64,000 nt of DNA from positions 8,949,465 through 9,013,464 of the forward strand of contig CM029669.1 in NCBI GenBank assembly GCA_017311315.1, read 5' to 3'. The position numbers and the translations under genes were made by a program. The DNA is from Dendrocalamus latiflorus. Its lineage: Eukaryota > Streptophyta > Magnoliopsida > Poales > Poaceae. Numbering within the stretch: position 1 is the stretch's first letter; every line of letters begins with the position of its first letter. Below, piece by piece: positions 12,704 to 22,478 of the stretch. Under the pieces are notes generated by a model that worked only from the letters and a program-made list of their open reading frames with translations, was not told where the DNA came from and did no database searches.

Positions 12704-13603
12704 ATGGCGACTTTCGACGAGCGTACTCAGGTGGGTGGCTACGCCATCCGCAGGCGGTCCTCTCCTCTCGAGGTGAAATACACGCTGGGGGAGCGCGATC
12801 CGCCGGCGGCAGACAAGTGGTGGGCGGCGAAGAGGGTCAGGGTCCGTACTCCGGCGAGCTGGGCCACACGCTCGTGACGGAGGACACTATCTGGTCGCTG
12901 CTGCGAGATGGGAAGCTATCGGATCGCGACGCGGTGCGGCTGCCCGCCGATGACGAGACGGAGCCGTGCCCTGGGAAGTCGGAGGCGATCGTCTTCGTTG
13001 CCTACTTCGAAGCCGGGCTTCACATTCCGTCCGCAGCAATTGTTGGGGCGGTGCTGCAGACCTTCAAGCTGGAGTTGTCACAACTGACTCCGAACGCGGT
13101 GGCTTGCCTCGTCGTGTACAACTGGGCCCTACGCTCGGGGGGGTGTTGGCCCAGCGCCTCCTTGTTTGCGTATTTGCATGAGGCCCGGTGCCAACCGAAG
13201 GAGCGGAAGGACAGTACGGTGTTGAAATTTGGCAGCGTCAACTTCCTCCTACGGGCGTCATGTGGGAAGCTCTTCCCTGCGAACGTGACCCGAGGGAAGT
13301 GGGAGGTCAACTGGGCGAGGCGGTGGTTCTACCACCGTGTGGCGAGTGGCAGCGGCCTTGAATGCGTAGGCGAGCCGATTACATTCAAGACCGCCCCTGG
13401 CTTAGCGCTTGACGAGGAAGATAGGCTGAGGGCGCGGAGACTTGTGGGGGTCGCCGCCCGTTTCAATATGTGCGACCTCGCCGAAGAGTATATGATGCTT
13501 GGTGCAACGCCGCTTGCCCACGGTTGGCGCTTCACAGCCGGTGAACGTCGGGATGACAACGTTCGCCCGTCCGTTTGCTCGTTGCCCGTGCCGATTGGCC
13601 TTC

Positions 13604-13673
13604 GTAAGTCTCAACCACATCTTCCTCCGCAATTGTATATATTGCATTTATGTAAATGTGCCGTCTTGGGCAG
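13604..13673 (+). other. Intron 1 of aORF (A)
   Basis: GTAAGT donor, pyrimidine-containing 3' part and GGGCAG acceptor; 70 bp, phase 1. It lies before RLEDAE, exactly as the 82-bp intron of the B copy (61164-61245) does, with the same phase. Frames of the flanking exons agree only if it is removed. Confidence 0.75.
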
Positions 13674-14672
13674 GGACTCGCCTTGAGGACGCGGAGCGCG
13701 CCGCGCGCGTGTTCCTCGGGCCATACACCGGTAGAGAGCACGGGCAACGCGCAGCTGCGACCGCGGAGGCCGGATTGGGGCGGATAAACCGCGTGTGTGA
13801 GGCCTTAGGGCTTCCTGTGCCGGATTGCCCCCCTCCGGACCAGCAACACGAGGATGATGGTGCCGCGAAGACAAAGGCGCCGTCCCGCAAAAGGACCCGG
13901 AGCACCGCGACCGCGGCCCGTACGGCGGTTGCCGCTGCGCCTGCCCACGCGGCGAGCCCGGGGTCGAGTTCGGCAAGGTACGCCGATTCAGATTTAGAGG
14001 GCACGAAGACCGAGGGCGAAGGCGCCGGTAGGAGCAGCGGAGGGCGCGCCACGGAGGCCCTGTTGCCCGCGACCGTTACCGAGGTGGTGGTGCCGGCTGG
14101 CGACACCGGTGCGGAGTCCTAGTCTCGGAGCATGGCTTTGACGGGGCTGCCCTCCGCGAGAGCGTGTGGAGCGCCGCCTTTGCTGACCGCGGCGGCTGAG
14201 GCCGAAGTGTTGCCCGCGGAGGCGGGGGTGCCTCCCGCAAAGGTGGGGGTAACCCCCGCGGAAGTCACGGGGGTGAAGTCCTCGACCTCTATCGTCGTAG
14301 CTGTGGAGACCCCTTCAGCGGATGATGCAGCCGGAGGGGCCCCCTCTGCGGCGGGTACCGTGGCGGTATCTTCCGCCCAAGCGAAGCGGGCGCGCCTGCC
14401 GTCCTCCCTTCCGGGGACTTCGCGAGGGTTCGCTGTGGCGACTGGTGTTGGGAGCCTATGGGACCCTGCTTCGAGCGCCAGGGTCCTACCACCCCACGCC
14501 CTCCCATCCCCTCGGGCTGCGGTGGCCGTGGCGCAGGCTCGGTTGGCGCCAGGTCCTGACTCAGTAGTCCCCGGGCCTTTCGAGAAAGCGCTGTCCGTTG
14601 TGGCCGAAGTGGGAGCGTTCCCGCCCGCGGCTAGGGAGACGTCTCCGCGAAGCCCCCCGCCCGCGACTGAAG

Positions 14673-14747
14673 GTAGGGTATGGTTGTACTCCTTCAATTT
14701 TTCTGTTTCCTTTAACACCTCATGACATGTGTAATTCCTTTTCGCAG
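14673..14747 (+). other. Intron 2 of aORF (A)
   Basis: Donor GAAG|GTAGGG and acceptor TTCGCAG, 75 bp, phase 1, joining two exons that are in frame with each other. The B copy has the same GAAG|GTAGG donor (intron 60308-60386). Confidence 0.65.
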
Positions 14748-14971
14748 CGACACTTATCCTGGAGGAGGAACCGTTCCTCGAGCGCGGGGGTCCCGGTGAT
14801 GGCGACACAGGTGTCGCGCGGCCAAGCCCGGCGGACTTCGTTCCTCCGCCGGATACTCTGAGGGCGTGGCGCGGGATTGCGGAGGACGCGGCCTCCAGCA
14901 TCGGACAACAGGTGTTGCAGACCTACGGGTCAGGGCGCCTCGGGGATGCATTGGAGGTGTCGGGGGTGCGG

Positions 14972-15034
14972 GTAAGCGTCTGTCTTCGACCCTCTTGCAG
15001 CCGCTTCGTGTTTGCTGACTCCTGCGTCGCACAA
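14972..15034 (+). other. Degenerate intron 3 of aORF (A)
   Basis: The donor CGG|GTAAGC matches the B copy (AGG|GTAAGT, intron 59979-60040), both phase 0. In B the acceptor CCCAG precedes the codons for TLVLSQAL. In A the matching exon TLVLAQAL starts at 15035 but is preceded by ACAA, so the acceptor AG seems lost. The 63-bp intron length is a multiple of three with no stop, so retention keeps the frame. Confidence 0.5.
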
Positions 15035-15847
15035 ACACTCGTGCTGGCCCAGGCCCTGCAAAGGGCTCACGTATGTGAGGGAGCAGCGATACGGGATAGG
15101 CTGCGGGCCGCCGAAGAAGAACTGTGGGGAGCTGTGGAAGGGCGATCCGCCCAAGACGCTCATATACACTGCCTGGAGTTGGAGTGCGCGGAGACGAAGG
15201 CGCGCACCGACGGGCTTGTTACCGTGGCACGAGCCTCGACCGCGGACACAGTGCGGCAAGAGGCCGTTGCAGAGCGGGATGGCCTTGTACAACAAACCGC
15301 CACTCTGGAGGGGACAAACAGTGAGCTTGCTGCCTCTCTCGCGGAGCGAGATCAAGCCTTGGGCGACGCTTTGGCCGCCGCCTGGGACGCCATGCTAGCC
15401 CTGGAAGACACTCTGAAGGGGCTTGTCGCCGAAGTGCCGGCGCGCTCCTTCGGGCTCGAGGACCTGTCGCGGTCACTCCGATGGATTGGAGAGGCGGCCG
15501 ACGTTGCGCGTGGCGATCTTCGGCAGTCACTGTGCATACGTGGCATTGTGTCTGGCGTGCACGCTCCTGCGACACCGCGGTTGTGAGCATGTTGTGGGGT
15601 TAGCCGATCCTCGACTGGAGATGCCCGGGGGGGCGGCGTGATGTCTGGCGCCGTGCGAGCGGTACGCCGCGCCGTGAGGTTCTTCCATGAGTGGATATGG
15701 GAGTACTGCGGCGAGGCCGTAGCCATGGTCGAGCTACGGAACAACTTGTACGGCGAGGGGAACCTTGGGCGGTTTCTGGACGAGGTCCCTCGGCGTGACG
15801 GCGATGGCGCCGCGGCTCCGGAGGACACCGTGGATCCACAGGTGTGA

Positions 15848-16359
15848 TAGGAGGTTGTCGCGTGTTGATGTGCATTGTAACCGAGGCTCGGGTTGTCTTT
15901 GTTTTGTGTTTGCAAAAATACGGAGTTGTTTTCCGCTGTTCTGATTCCTGCCCCCTTGTCCCGAGCAGCTACCTAACCGGGGCCGGCTGCTGATCTCCGA
16001 CCTCGTGACCCGACGGCGTCTTCGGCGCTGGCAAAGAGCCGAGGAAGCGTTGGATTTCTGGGCGAGTCGGGCGTCTTCGAGTGGGACCTCTGTACGGACG
16101 GTACGGGCGCATGTTAAGGATGAGCCAGCCGAGTAACAGCCTGTTGCGCCGGGGGTGCCTGTGCGCCTTTGTAAACGTCCTTAGCGAATACCAAGAACAG
16201 TTTTGACTAGAACTTTGCGAAGTACATCGCCACCCTCTGGCTACATTATCCCATGGTAAGCTCGGAGGGTTTGCAGGCGCGCCCGTATGCGATGAGTTGC
16301 GCCCTACGGGGGCAGTGTGATTGAGGTATACACGTTGCTGCGATAGCTTCGAAGTGGTG
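15848..16359. other. A: spacer between aORF and 67-bp array
   Basis: No conserved ORF. This would be the 3' UTR of the aORF transcript. No clear AATAAA is seen on the plus strand. Confidence 0.4.
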
Positions 16360-17607
16360 GCAGCGGAGCTGGCGCCTAGTCGAGGTAGACGCGCGAGTGC
16401 TCCGTCCCCCATCCTTCGGAGCGGTGGCAGCAGAGCTGGCGCCTAGTCGAGTTAGACGCGCGAGCGCTCCGTCCCCGACCCTTCGAGGTGGTGGCAGCGG
16501 AGCTGGCGCATAGTCGAGGTAGACGCGCGAGCGCTCCGTCCCCTACCCTTCGAGGTGGTGGCAGCGGAGCTGGCGCCTAGTCGAGGTAGACGCGCAGCGG
16601 AGCTGGCGCCTAGTCGAGGTAGACGCGCGAGCGCTGCATCCCCTACCCTTCGACGTGGTGGCAGTGGTGCTGGCGCCTAGTCGAGGTAGACTCGCGAGCA
16701 CTCCGTCCCCTACCCTTCGAAGTGGTTGCAGCGGAGCTGGCGCCTAGTCGAGGTAGACGCGCGAGCGCTCCGTCCCCAACCCTTCGAGGTGGTGGCAGCG
16801 GAGCTGGCGCCTAGTCGAGGTAGACGCGTGAACGCTCCGTCCCCCATCCTTCGGAGCGGTGGCAACGGAGCTGGCGCCTAGTCGAGGTAGACGCGCGAGC
16901 GCTTTGTCCCCTACCCTTCGAGGTGGTGGCAGTGGAGCTGGCGCCTAGTCGAGGTAGACGCGCGAACGCTCCGTCCCCTACCCTTCGACGTGGTGGCAGC
17001 GGAGCTGGCGCCTAGTCGAGGTAGACGCACGAGCGCTCCGTCCCCTACCCTTCGATGTGGTGGCAGCGGAGCTGGCGCCTAGTCGAGGTAGACGCGCGAG
17101 TGCTCCATCCCTTACCCTTCGAGGTGGTGGCAGCGGTGCTGGCGCCTAGTCGAGGTAGACGCGCGAGTGCTCCATCCCCTACCCTTCGAGGTGGTGGCAG
17201 CAGAGCTGGCGCCTAGTCGAGGTAGATGCGTGAACGCTCCGTACCCCATCCTTCGGAGCAGTGGCAGCGGAGCTGGCGCCTAGTCGAGGTAGACACGCGA
17301 GCGCTCCGTCCCCTACTCTTCGAGGTGGTGGCAGCGGAGCTGGCGCCTAGTCGAGGTAGACACGCGAGCGCTCCGTCCCCTACCCTTCGAAGTGGTGGCA
17401 GCGGAGCTGGCGCCTAGTCGAGGTAGACGCGCGAGCGCTCCGTCCCCTACCCTTCGAAGTGGTGGCAGAGGAGTTGGCGCCTAGTCGAGGTAGACGCGCG
17501 AGTGCTCCGTCCCTTACCCTTCGAGGTGGTGGCAGCGGCGCTGGCGCCTAGTCAAGTTAGACGCGCGAGCACTCCGACCCTACCCTTCGAGGTGGTGGCA
17601 GCGGAGC
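16360..17607. repeat. 67-bp tandem array, long copy (A)
   Basis: About 18-19 units of 67 bp (gcag starts at 16360, 16427 and so on), one shortened near 16590. The unit holds AGCTGGCGCC, then tagtcgaggtagacgcgcga and gcgctccgtcccctaccctt. The array is shared with B (58131-58985). As 67 is not a multiple of three, the long frames through it are chance. It separates the convergent gag and aORF units. Confidence 0.95.
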
Positions 17608-18540
17608 AGCCTCTGGCGCTTCTCGCTCGCGGGTGTGCTCGCGCGGGAACCAGCCTCTGGTGCTTCTCGCTCGCGAGTGTGCCCACGCGGGACACAGCCT
17701 CTTAATACGTCGCCTTGGTACTTTACAGGCGGCGCGTGGGAGTGGGCCCCCGTGGTGCACTTTGCCCGTCGTAAAATTAACCGGGGTAAGTTGTGTTCTG
17801 GTGTACGTGGGGGCCAATGCCCACTCCTTGCTGATACTTCGAAGAGCGCGCGGAGGCAGCGTCCGCGCCTTATTTATACTCCGAAGAGTACGATCTGGGG
17901 CAGCACCCGTGCGTGCGCGGTGTTCGCGTCTTGTTTATACTCCATAGAGTGCGTGGGGTCGGCATCCACGTCCTATTTATACTCCGAAGAGTACGCACTG
18001 GGGCGGCGCCCGTGCGTGCGCGGTGTTCGCGTCTTGTTTATACTCCGTAGAGTGCGCAGAGATAACATCCGCGTCTTCTTTTATACTCCGGAGAGTGCGT
18101 GCGGAGGCGGACCTCGACGCTACATCTTATTTTAGAGTCCATAGACTGTGCGCGGAGGCGAGCATCCGCACGTTGCGGGCGGTGAAATTGTGTGCGGAGG
18201 CGGACCTCGACGCTACATCTTATTTATACTCCGTAGAGTGCGTGCGGAGGCGGACCTCGACGCTACGTCTTATTTTAGAGTCCGTAGACTGCGCGCGGAG
18301 GCGAGCCTCCGCGCGTTGCGGGCGGTGAAATTGCGTGCGGAGGCGGACCTCGACGCTACGTCTTATTTATAATCCATAGAGTGCGTGCGGAGGCGGACCT
18401 CGATGGTTCGTCTTATTTTAGAGTCCGTAGACTGCGCGCGGAGGCGAGCCTCCGCGTGTTGCGGGCGGTGAAATTGCGTGCGGAGGCAGACCTTGACGCT
18501 ACATCTTGTTTATACTCCGTAGAGTGCGTGCGGAGGCGTC
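17608..18540. repeat. A: array of ACTC-N4-GAGT/TATA units
   Basis: More than ten units carry (T)TTATACTCC followed by a 12-base inverted repeat ACTC-N4-GAGT with a variable four-base centre (cgaa, cata, cgta, cgga). Spacing is about 60 or 120 bp, with 'tgcgtgcggaggcggacctcgacgctac' blocks between, some units lacking the TATA part and reading 'ttttagagtccgtagactg'. On the minus strand each reads GAGTATAAA, like a TATA box. The same array is in B at 57420-57930. Confidence 0.8.
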
Positions 18541-18785
18541 CCCCCGCTCATCTTTGTTTATACTCATGCCCGTATCTTTGACGGAGAGTGCACGCGCGAA
18601 CGCGTGTCTTTGTTTATACTCATGCCCGTATCTTTGATGGAGAGTGCGCGCGCGAACGCGTGTCTTTGTTTATACTCATGCCCGTATCTTTGACAAAGAG
18701 TGCGCGCGCGGACGCGTGTCTTTGTTTATACTCATGCCCGCATCTTTGACAAAGAGTGCGCGCGCGAATGCGTGTCTTTGTTTTA
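18541..18785. repeat. A: 56-bp tandem repeat
   Basis: Four units of 56 bp, with 'gtttatactcatg' starting at 18556, 18612, 18668 and 18724. The homologous array in B (about 57000-57415) has units of 57-59 bp and about seven copies. Confidence 0.9.
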
Positions 18786-18801
18786 AAGAACAGAAATTTG
18801 T

Positions 18802-18835
18802 GCAAACGGTGTACTTTATTAAATTCCCGTTTGCA
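18802..18835 (-). terminator. Hairpin enclosing AATAAA downstream of gag (A)
   Basis: GCAAACGG and CCGTTTGC form an 8-bp perfect stem around an 18-base loop that holds AATAAA on the minus strand (plus 18815-18820). It sits ~160 bases past the end of the gag-PR frame. Element B has the same stem and AATAAA at 56933-56965. It is likely the poly(A) signal region of a gag transcript; this role is inferred. Confidence 0.6.
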
Positions 18836-18961
18836 CGGGTGAGCACTTACAAAAGAAAAAAAGGGGAGGAATACCAACCACTAACTGCTGGGAGGGTGGG
18901 GCGATCGCTGACGAGCCGCTGCTGCTGGGGCAACCGAGGGCTACGCGCCCGCCCTTCCGGC

Positions 18962-21028
18962 CTAGGTGCCTTGGCGAGCCGCCTGGCATGGGCCTCTGGC
19001 GCCAAGTTCTATGCGGCGGGCCATGTCCTGGTCGCCATGAATGGTGATGATGGCCCGTGGCCCGGGAAGCTTCATGCATAGGAAACCGTGGTGCGGGACT
19101 GCCCCAAGGGTGTTTAGGAGCGGCCGCCCTATTATGGCGTTGTAGGGGTATGCAATGTTGACCACGTCGAAGATGGTGTCGTCACTCCTGACGTTGTCGT
19201 TTTGGCCGAAGGAGGCTTGGAGGCATATCTGGCCTAAGGCGCGCAAAAGCTGCCCACCAAATCCTTTGCAGCGGGATGCCTGATGGGCCCAATTGGTCGA
19301 AGGCCGCGGCGAAGAGGATGTTTGCAGAGCTTCCTCCATCGACTAGGACGCACCAGACGTCGCACCCGGCTATGAGGACCCGGACGACCAAAGGGTCTTG
19401 GTGGGGGAACTCCACGCCCTCGGTGTCAGCGGGCGTGAATGTGACTTCATGTTGCGCCCATTCTGGCGGCGCCTGCGCCGGGTATGCCGCGACGTGGTGC
19501 AGCCTCCGCGCGTAAGCCTTCCGTTGTCTTGCCGAGGCGAACCCCAGTGAGGAGCCTCCGGAGATGACGTTGATAATCCTGCGCTGGGCTCCCTCCGGGG
19601 CTTGTAACTGTAGGAGGCCTTCCCGAGGTTGCTGTACATGCACCTGGATTCGCAGGAAGCCTTCCTGGGGCTGTGCTCCTTGGTCCTGGGCGTGTTGGAC
19701 GTGAGCCACAACGGGCGCGCGTGCATCCGGGTTTTTGTCCCTGGCAACACTCTGCCGTAGCTCTGCGATGGTGGCACAAGCATGCGTGTCGTGGTTGCCC
19801 CGGCCGTGGACTTCGCACCACTGCCCGTGGTGCTGGTCGTCGTGCTCTTCGCGGGTCCGGTCGTCTCGACCTCGGCCACGTCCCCGTCCTCGGCCTCGGC
19901 GCCCTCGGCCTCCGTGACCTGCGGAGGCGTTGTCTTCGGAGCCGCCCTCGATGTCGAAAACGTAACGAGATTTCCTGGATTTGCACTGATCACGCTTGGA
20001 CCTGCCGCCTGGCTGGTCATTGTGTTGGGGGTCCTTGCGTTCGGAGGCACCCTTCGGCTGCTCTTGCTTACGCTTGCCTTTCGAAGAGCCCTGTTTCGGC
20101 GAGTCTTCGCTCTTGACCGAGCCGTCCACCTTATTGGAGTCGGAGTCATTACCGTGTCGCCTCCGCTCGTCCTCCTCCGCTCTGGCATACTCTTCCATCT
20201 TGTCGAAGAGTTTCCCGACCGTCTTAATGGGCTTGCGTGCGTTGTACTCGGCCATTGGCCCCGGTCGGAGGCCTTGTATTGCTGCGTTGATGACCGTTGT
20301 TTTGTTGACGTCCTTGACTTGGCAGCGCACCTTCACGAAGCGCTTGAAGTAGTCCCGGAGCCTTTCCTCTGGTTTTTGCTTGACTGTGAAGAGCTGGTCC
20401 GCATCGACACGCTCGATGTAGTGTCCCTGGAAGTTGTTGTAGAGTCGGTTACGGACCTGTTCCCACGCGAAGATGGACTGTGGTTCAATGGTGAAGAACC
20501 AGGACAGCGCCACCCCTTGTAACGTGAGGGGGAGCCCTTTTGCCTTCGTGGTGTCATCTCCGCCAGCGGCTTCGATGGCGGTCTCGTACACGCGCACGAA
20601 CTCTCGCGGGTCGGAGTCGCCTTTGTAGGCCTCGATGACGTTTGGGAACTTGAAATCTTCGGGCCATGGCGCCTGCTGTAGGCCCGTAGAAAGCGGGGAC
20701 TCCGGGTCTACGCGCCGTAGTGGGGCGCGGCTAGACGTGGGGGCGTCGCGGCTATCCGCCCTTTCCGGGGCGGGTTCAGATGCCACTACCGAAGGGGCGT
20801 GTTGGCTCCGAGCCTCCTGCATGTCTCGGACGGCTCCGCGGAGGTCCGTTAGCTCTTGCTGAAACGCGCTGAGGGCCGCCAGCAGGGCCGTCTCTACTGC
20901 GGGCGTGGCCGGGGCCGTCGGTGTGCTTGGCGGTGCCGCCGGCATGGTGGTGACCACGGCCTGCACGCCCAGGCTGTGCGCCGCGTTGTCATCGCCGGGG
21001 TTGGCCATCGGGGCGGTGCTGGTGGGAT
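18962..21028 (-). pseudogene. gag: gag-protease of A, C-terminal part
   Basis: Capsid and nucleocapsid protein with a fused aspartic protease. The gag core (LSWFFTIEPQSIFAWEQ to LRDYFKRFVKVRCQV) is near residues 165-235 of the long frame that starts at 21008. Then come a Lys-rich stretch, an RG-repeat (GRRGRGRGRGRGRDD), a knuckle-like CEVHGRGNHDTHAC, and the protease motif VLVDGGSSANILF near residue 556. A frameshift near 19262 separates this frame from the last stretch (YNAIIGRPLLN ... GPRAIITIHGDQDMARRIE), which normally links protease to RT. The frame then stops and no RT follows; B ends at the same place. The Copia insertion splits the gene; codon phase is kept across it to 29206-29527. 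Confidence 0.8.
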
Positions 21029-21033
21029 CGGTC

Positions 21034-22458
21034 TTAAGGAACGCGCGTAGGCTACGATAGCAGAAAATAAAAAATTTCTACCGCGCACACCAGGGCATCA
21101 TGCTAACGAGGGATCATAGATCGTTACCACTAGACGCGCAGCGCAGCGGAAGAAGAGTTGGAGAAGCCGATCCAACCACGCGCGTCGAGGTAGTAGTGGA
21201 AGTAGCTGATCGTCCCGAACAGATCGTCTCCTCCACGCGATCAACCACACCACGAGCAGATCCAATATGTAGATTGTTGATGCCGATCAACGCCGCAACG
21301 AGCAGCGCCTCCACCGGTATCCACACGTCCGGGGCTGGAACGTCGATCGCGAGTGTACCAGCACTCGCGAGCGGCTAGGGTTTGGCTCGGGAGGTGGCGG
21401 CTAGGGTTTTGCTCGGGAGGAACAGAAGTGTGTATCCCTCAGCCCCCCCCCCCCCCCCCCCGCCTCCATATATATAGACCTCCTCACTTGGACCTCGTGG
21501 ACCGAGGCCCAATAGGAGTCTATCCGGATCTCTATCCGAATTGAGCCCACATCCGAATCACATTCGAATTAGTGTTCCAACCCGTTAAGTGTGCGACCCT
21601 GTAGGTTCACGTATACTTGGTCGCGACCTGGAAACGCCTTTCCGGTCACCCTGTTAATAGCAGCCTCTAGCAAGACATATTAACCCCAAAGTATACGTAA
21701 AGATCATATCGGCTGAACCTGTAATGTTCTCATGTACGAATCCCTTTGCCTCACGATATAGATTAAGCTCAAGGCGAGACCTGTGTCATCCTCTTAATAG
21801 CTCAATCACTCTCTCGATTCCGTGATGGATTATAAACTTGTGATTGACTCCTCAATCACATTGGCATGGCCATGCACTTTCATAATCCATTACATCGAGG
21901 GGCCCAGAGATATCTCTCCCATAAGGAGGGGCAAATTCTATCTTGATCATTCACATCCCACTACATGTTTCATAGCAAACCCGAAGACTACTTTTATGAC
22001 TACCCAGTTACGGAGTAGTGGTTAGTAGTCCCAAAATAGGCTACTACGCATGTTGGGAACCATGATGATCTCAAGTCTAAGGATTCTACATAAACACTAC
22101 TTGAGACCAACTAATGACACATGGAATCTCTGCAGTGTCTCATGGCGGGTCTATCCAACATATGTTCACTAACACATGTCCATATTATTGATTTGGTATC
22201 TCCATACCATGATCCATGAGACATGATCATCAATCAATACATATGCTGATCTTTGAATCATATTTGTTCCTCATATGATATATAATCAGGGATCATTTAG
22301 AAATAGCAACATTTTGACATTAAGAGTCTCATGAATAAGTCACATACTCATTGATCAATAATGATAATGTCTATTTCAAGGAACAAACTAATGCATCATA
22401 AACATAGTATGTGATATATATAACATCTCCATGTTGCCTCTAGGGCATATCACTAACA
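21034..22458 (-). mobile_element. 3' LTR of Copia
   Basis: In its own sense it starts TGTTAGTGATATGCCC and ends CGTTCCTTAA, not the usual CA. A TATATATA word lies near 21468-21476. A 19-base C-run occupies 21443-21461. Confidence 0.95.
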
Positions 22459-22471
22459 GTCTCCCACTTGC
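22459..22471 (-). other. Polypurine tract of Copia
   Basis: Reads GCAAGTGGGAGAC on the minus strand, directly before the 3' LTR start TGTTAG. This is the usual primer site for plus-strand DNA. Confidence 0.8.
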
Positions 22472-22478
22472 ACTAGAG

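Larger units (their letters stand above)
12704..15847 (+). pseudogene. Antisense ORF (aORF) of A, 'putative gypsy type transposon' family, four exons
   Basis: Runs opposite to gag. Exon 1 (12704-13603) carries the conserved block CLVVYNWALRSGGCWPSASL (residues ~150-170 of the long frame) followed by KFGSVNFLLR, RRWFYHRVASG and ARRLVGVAARFNMCDLAEEY, typical of the plant 'putative gypsy type transposon' domain. Exon 2 (13674-14672) has RLEDAERAARVFLGPYTGREH and an Ala/Pro-rich, low-complexity stretch with a basic AKRAR. Exons 3-4 (from 14748) hold a coiled coil (about 15090-15430). Introns 1 and 2 (13604-13673, 14673-14747) have GT-AG ends and keep the frame (both phase 1). Breaks: frameshift near 12840, TAG at 14120-14122, frameshift near 15590. 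The function is unknown. It is an element gene, since B has a homologue in the same place. Confidence 0.7.

Noticed and set aside
12592..13686. Host gene on the plus strand
   Set aside because: The same protein family lies in the same place in element B, inside LTRs with a TSD in A, so it belongs to the retroelement.
17226..17705. Frames through the 67-bp array
   Set aside because: The unit length is not a multiple of three and the frames repeat the same words in all phases; they are by-products of the repeat.
19673..20522. Long plus-strand frames opposite gag of A
   Set aside because: They are antisense shadows of the GC-rich gag gene and are not kept in B.
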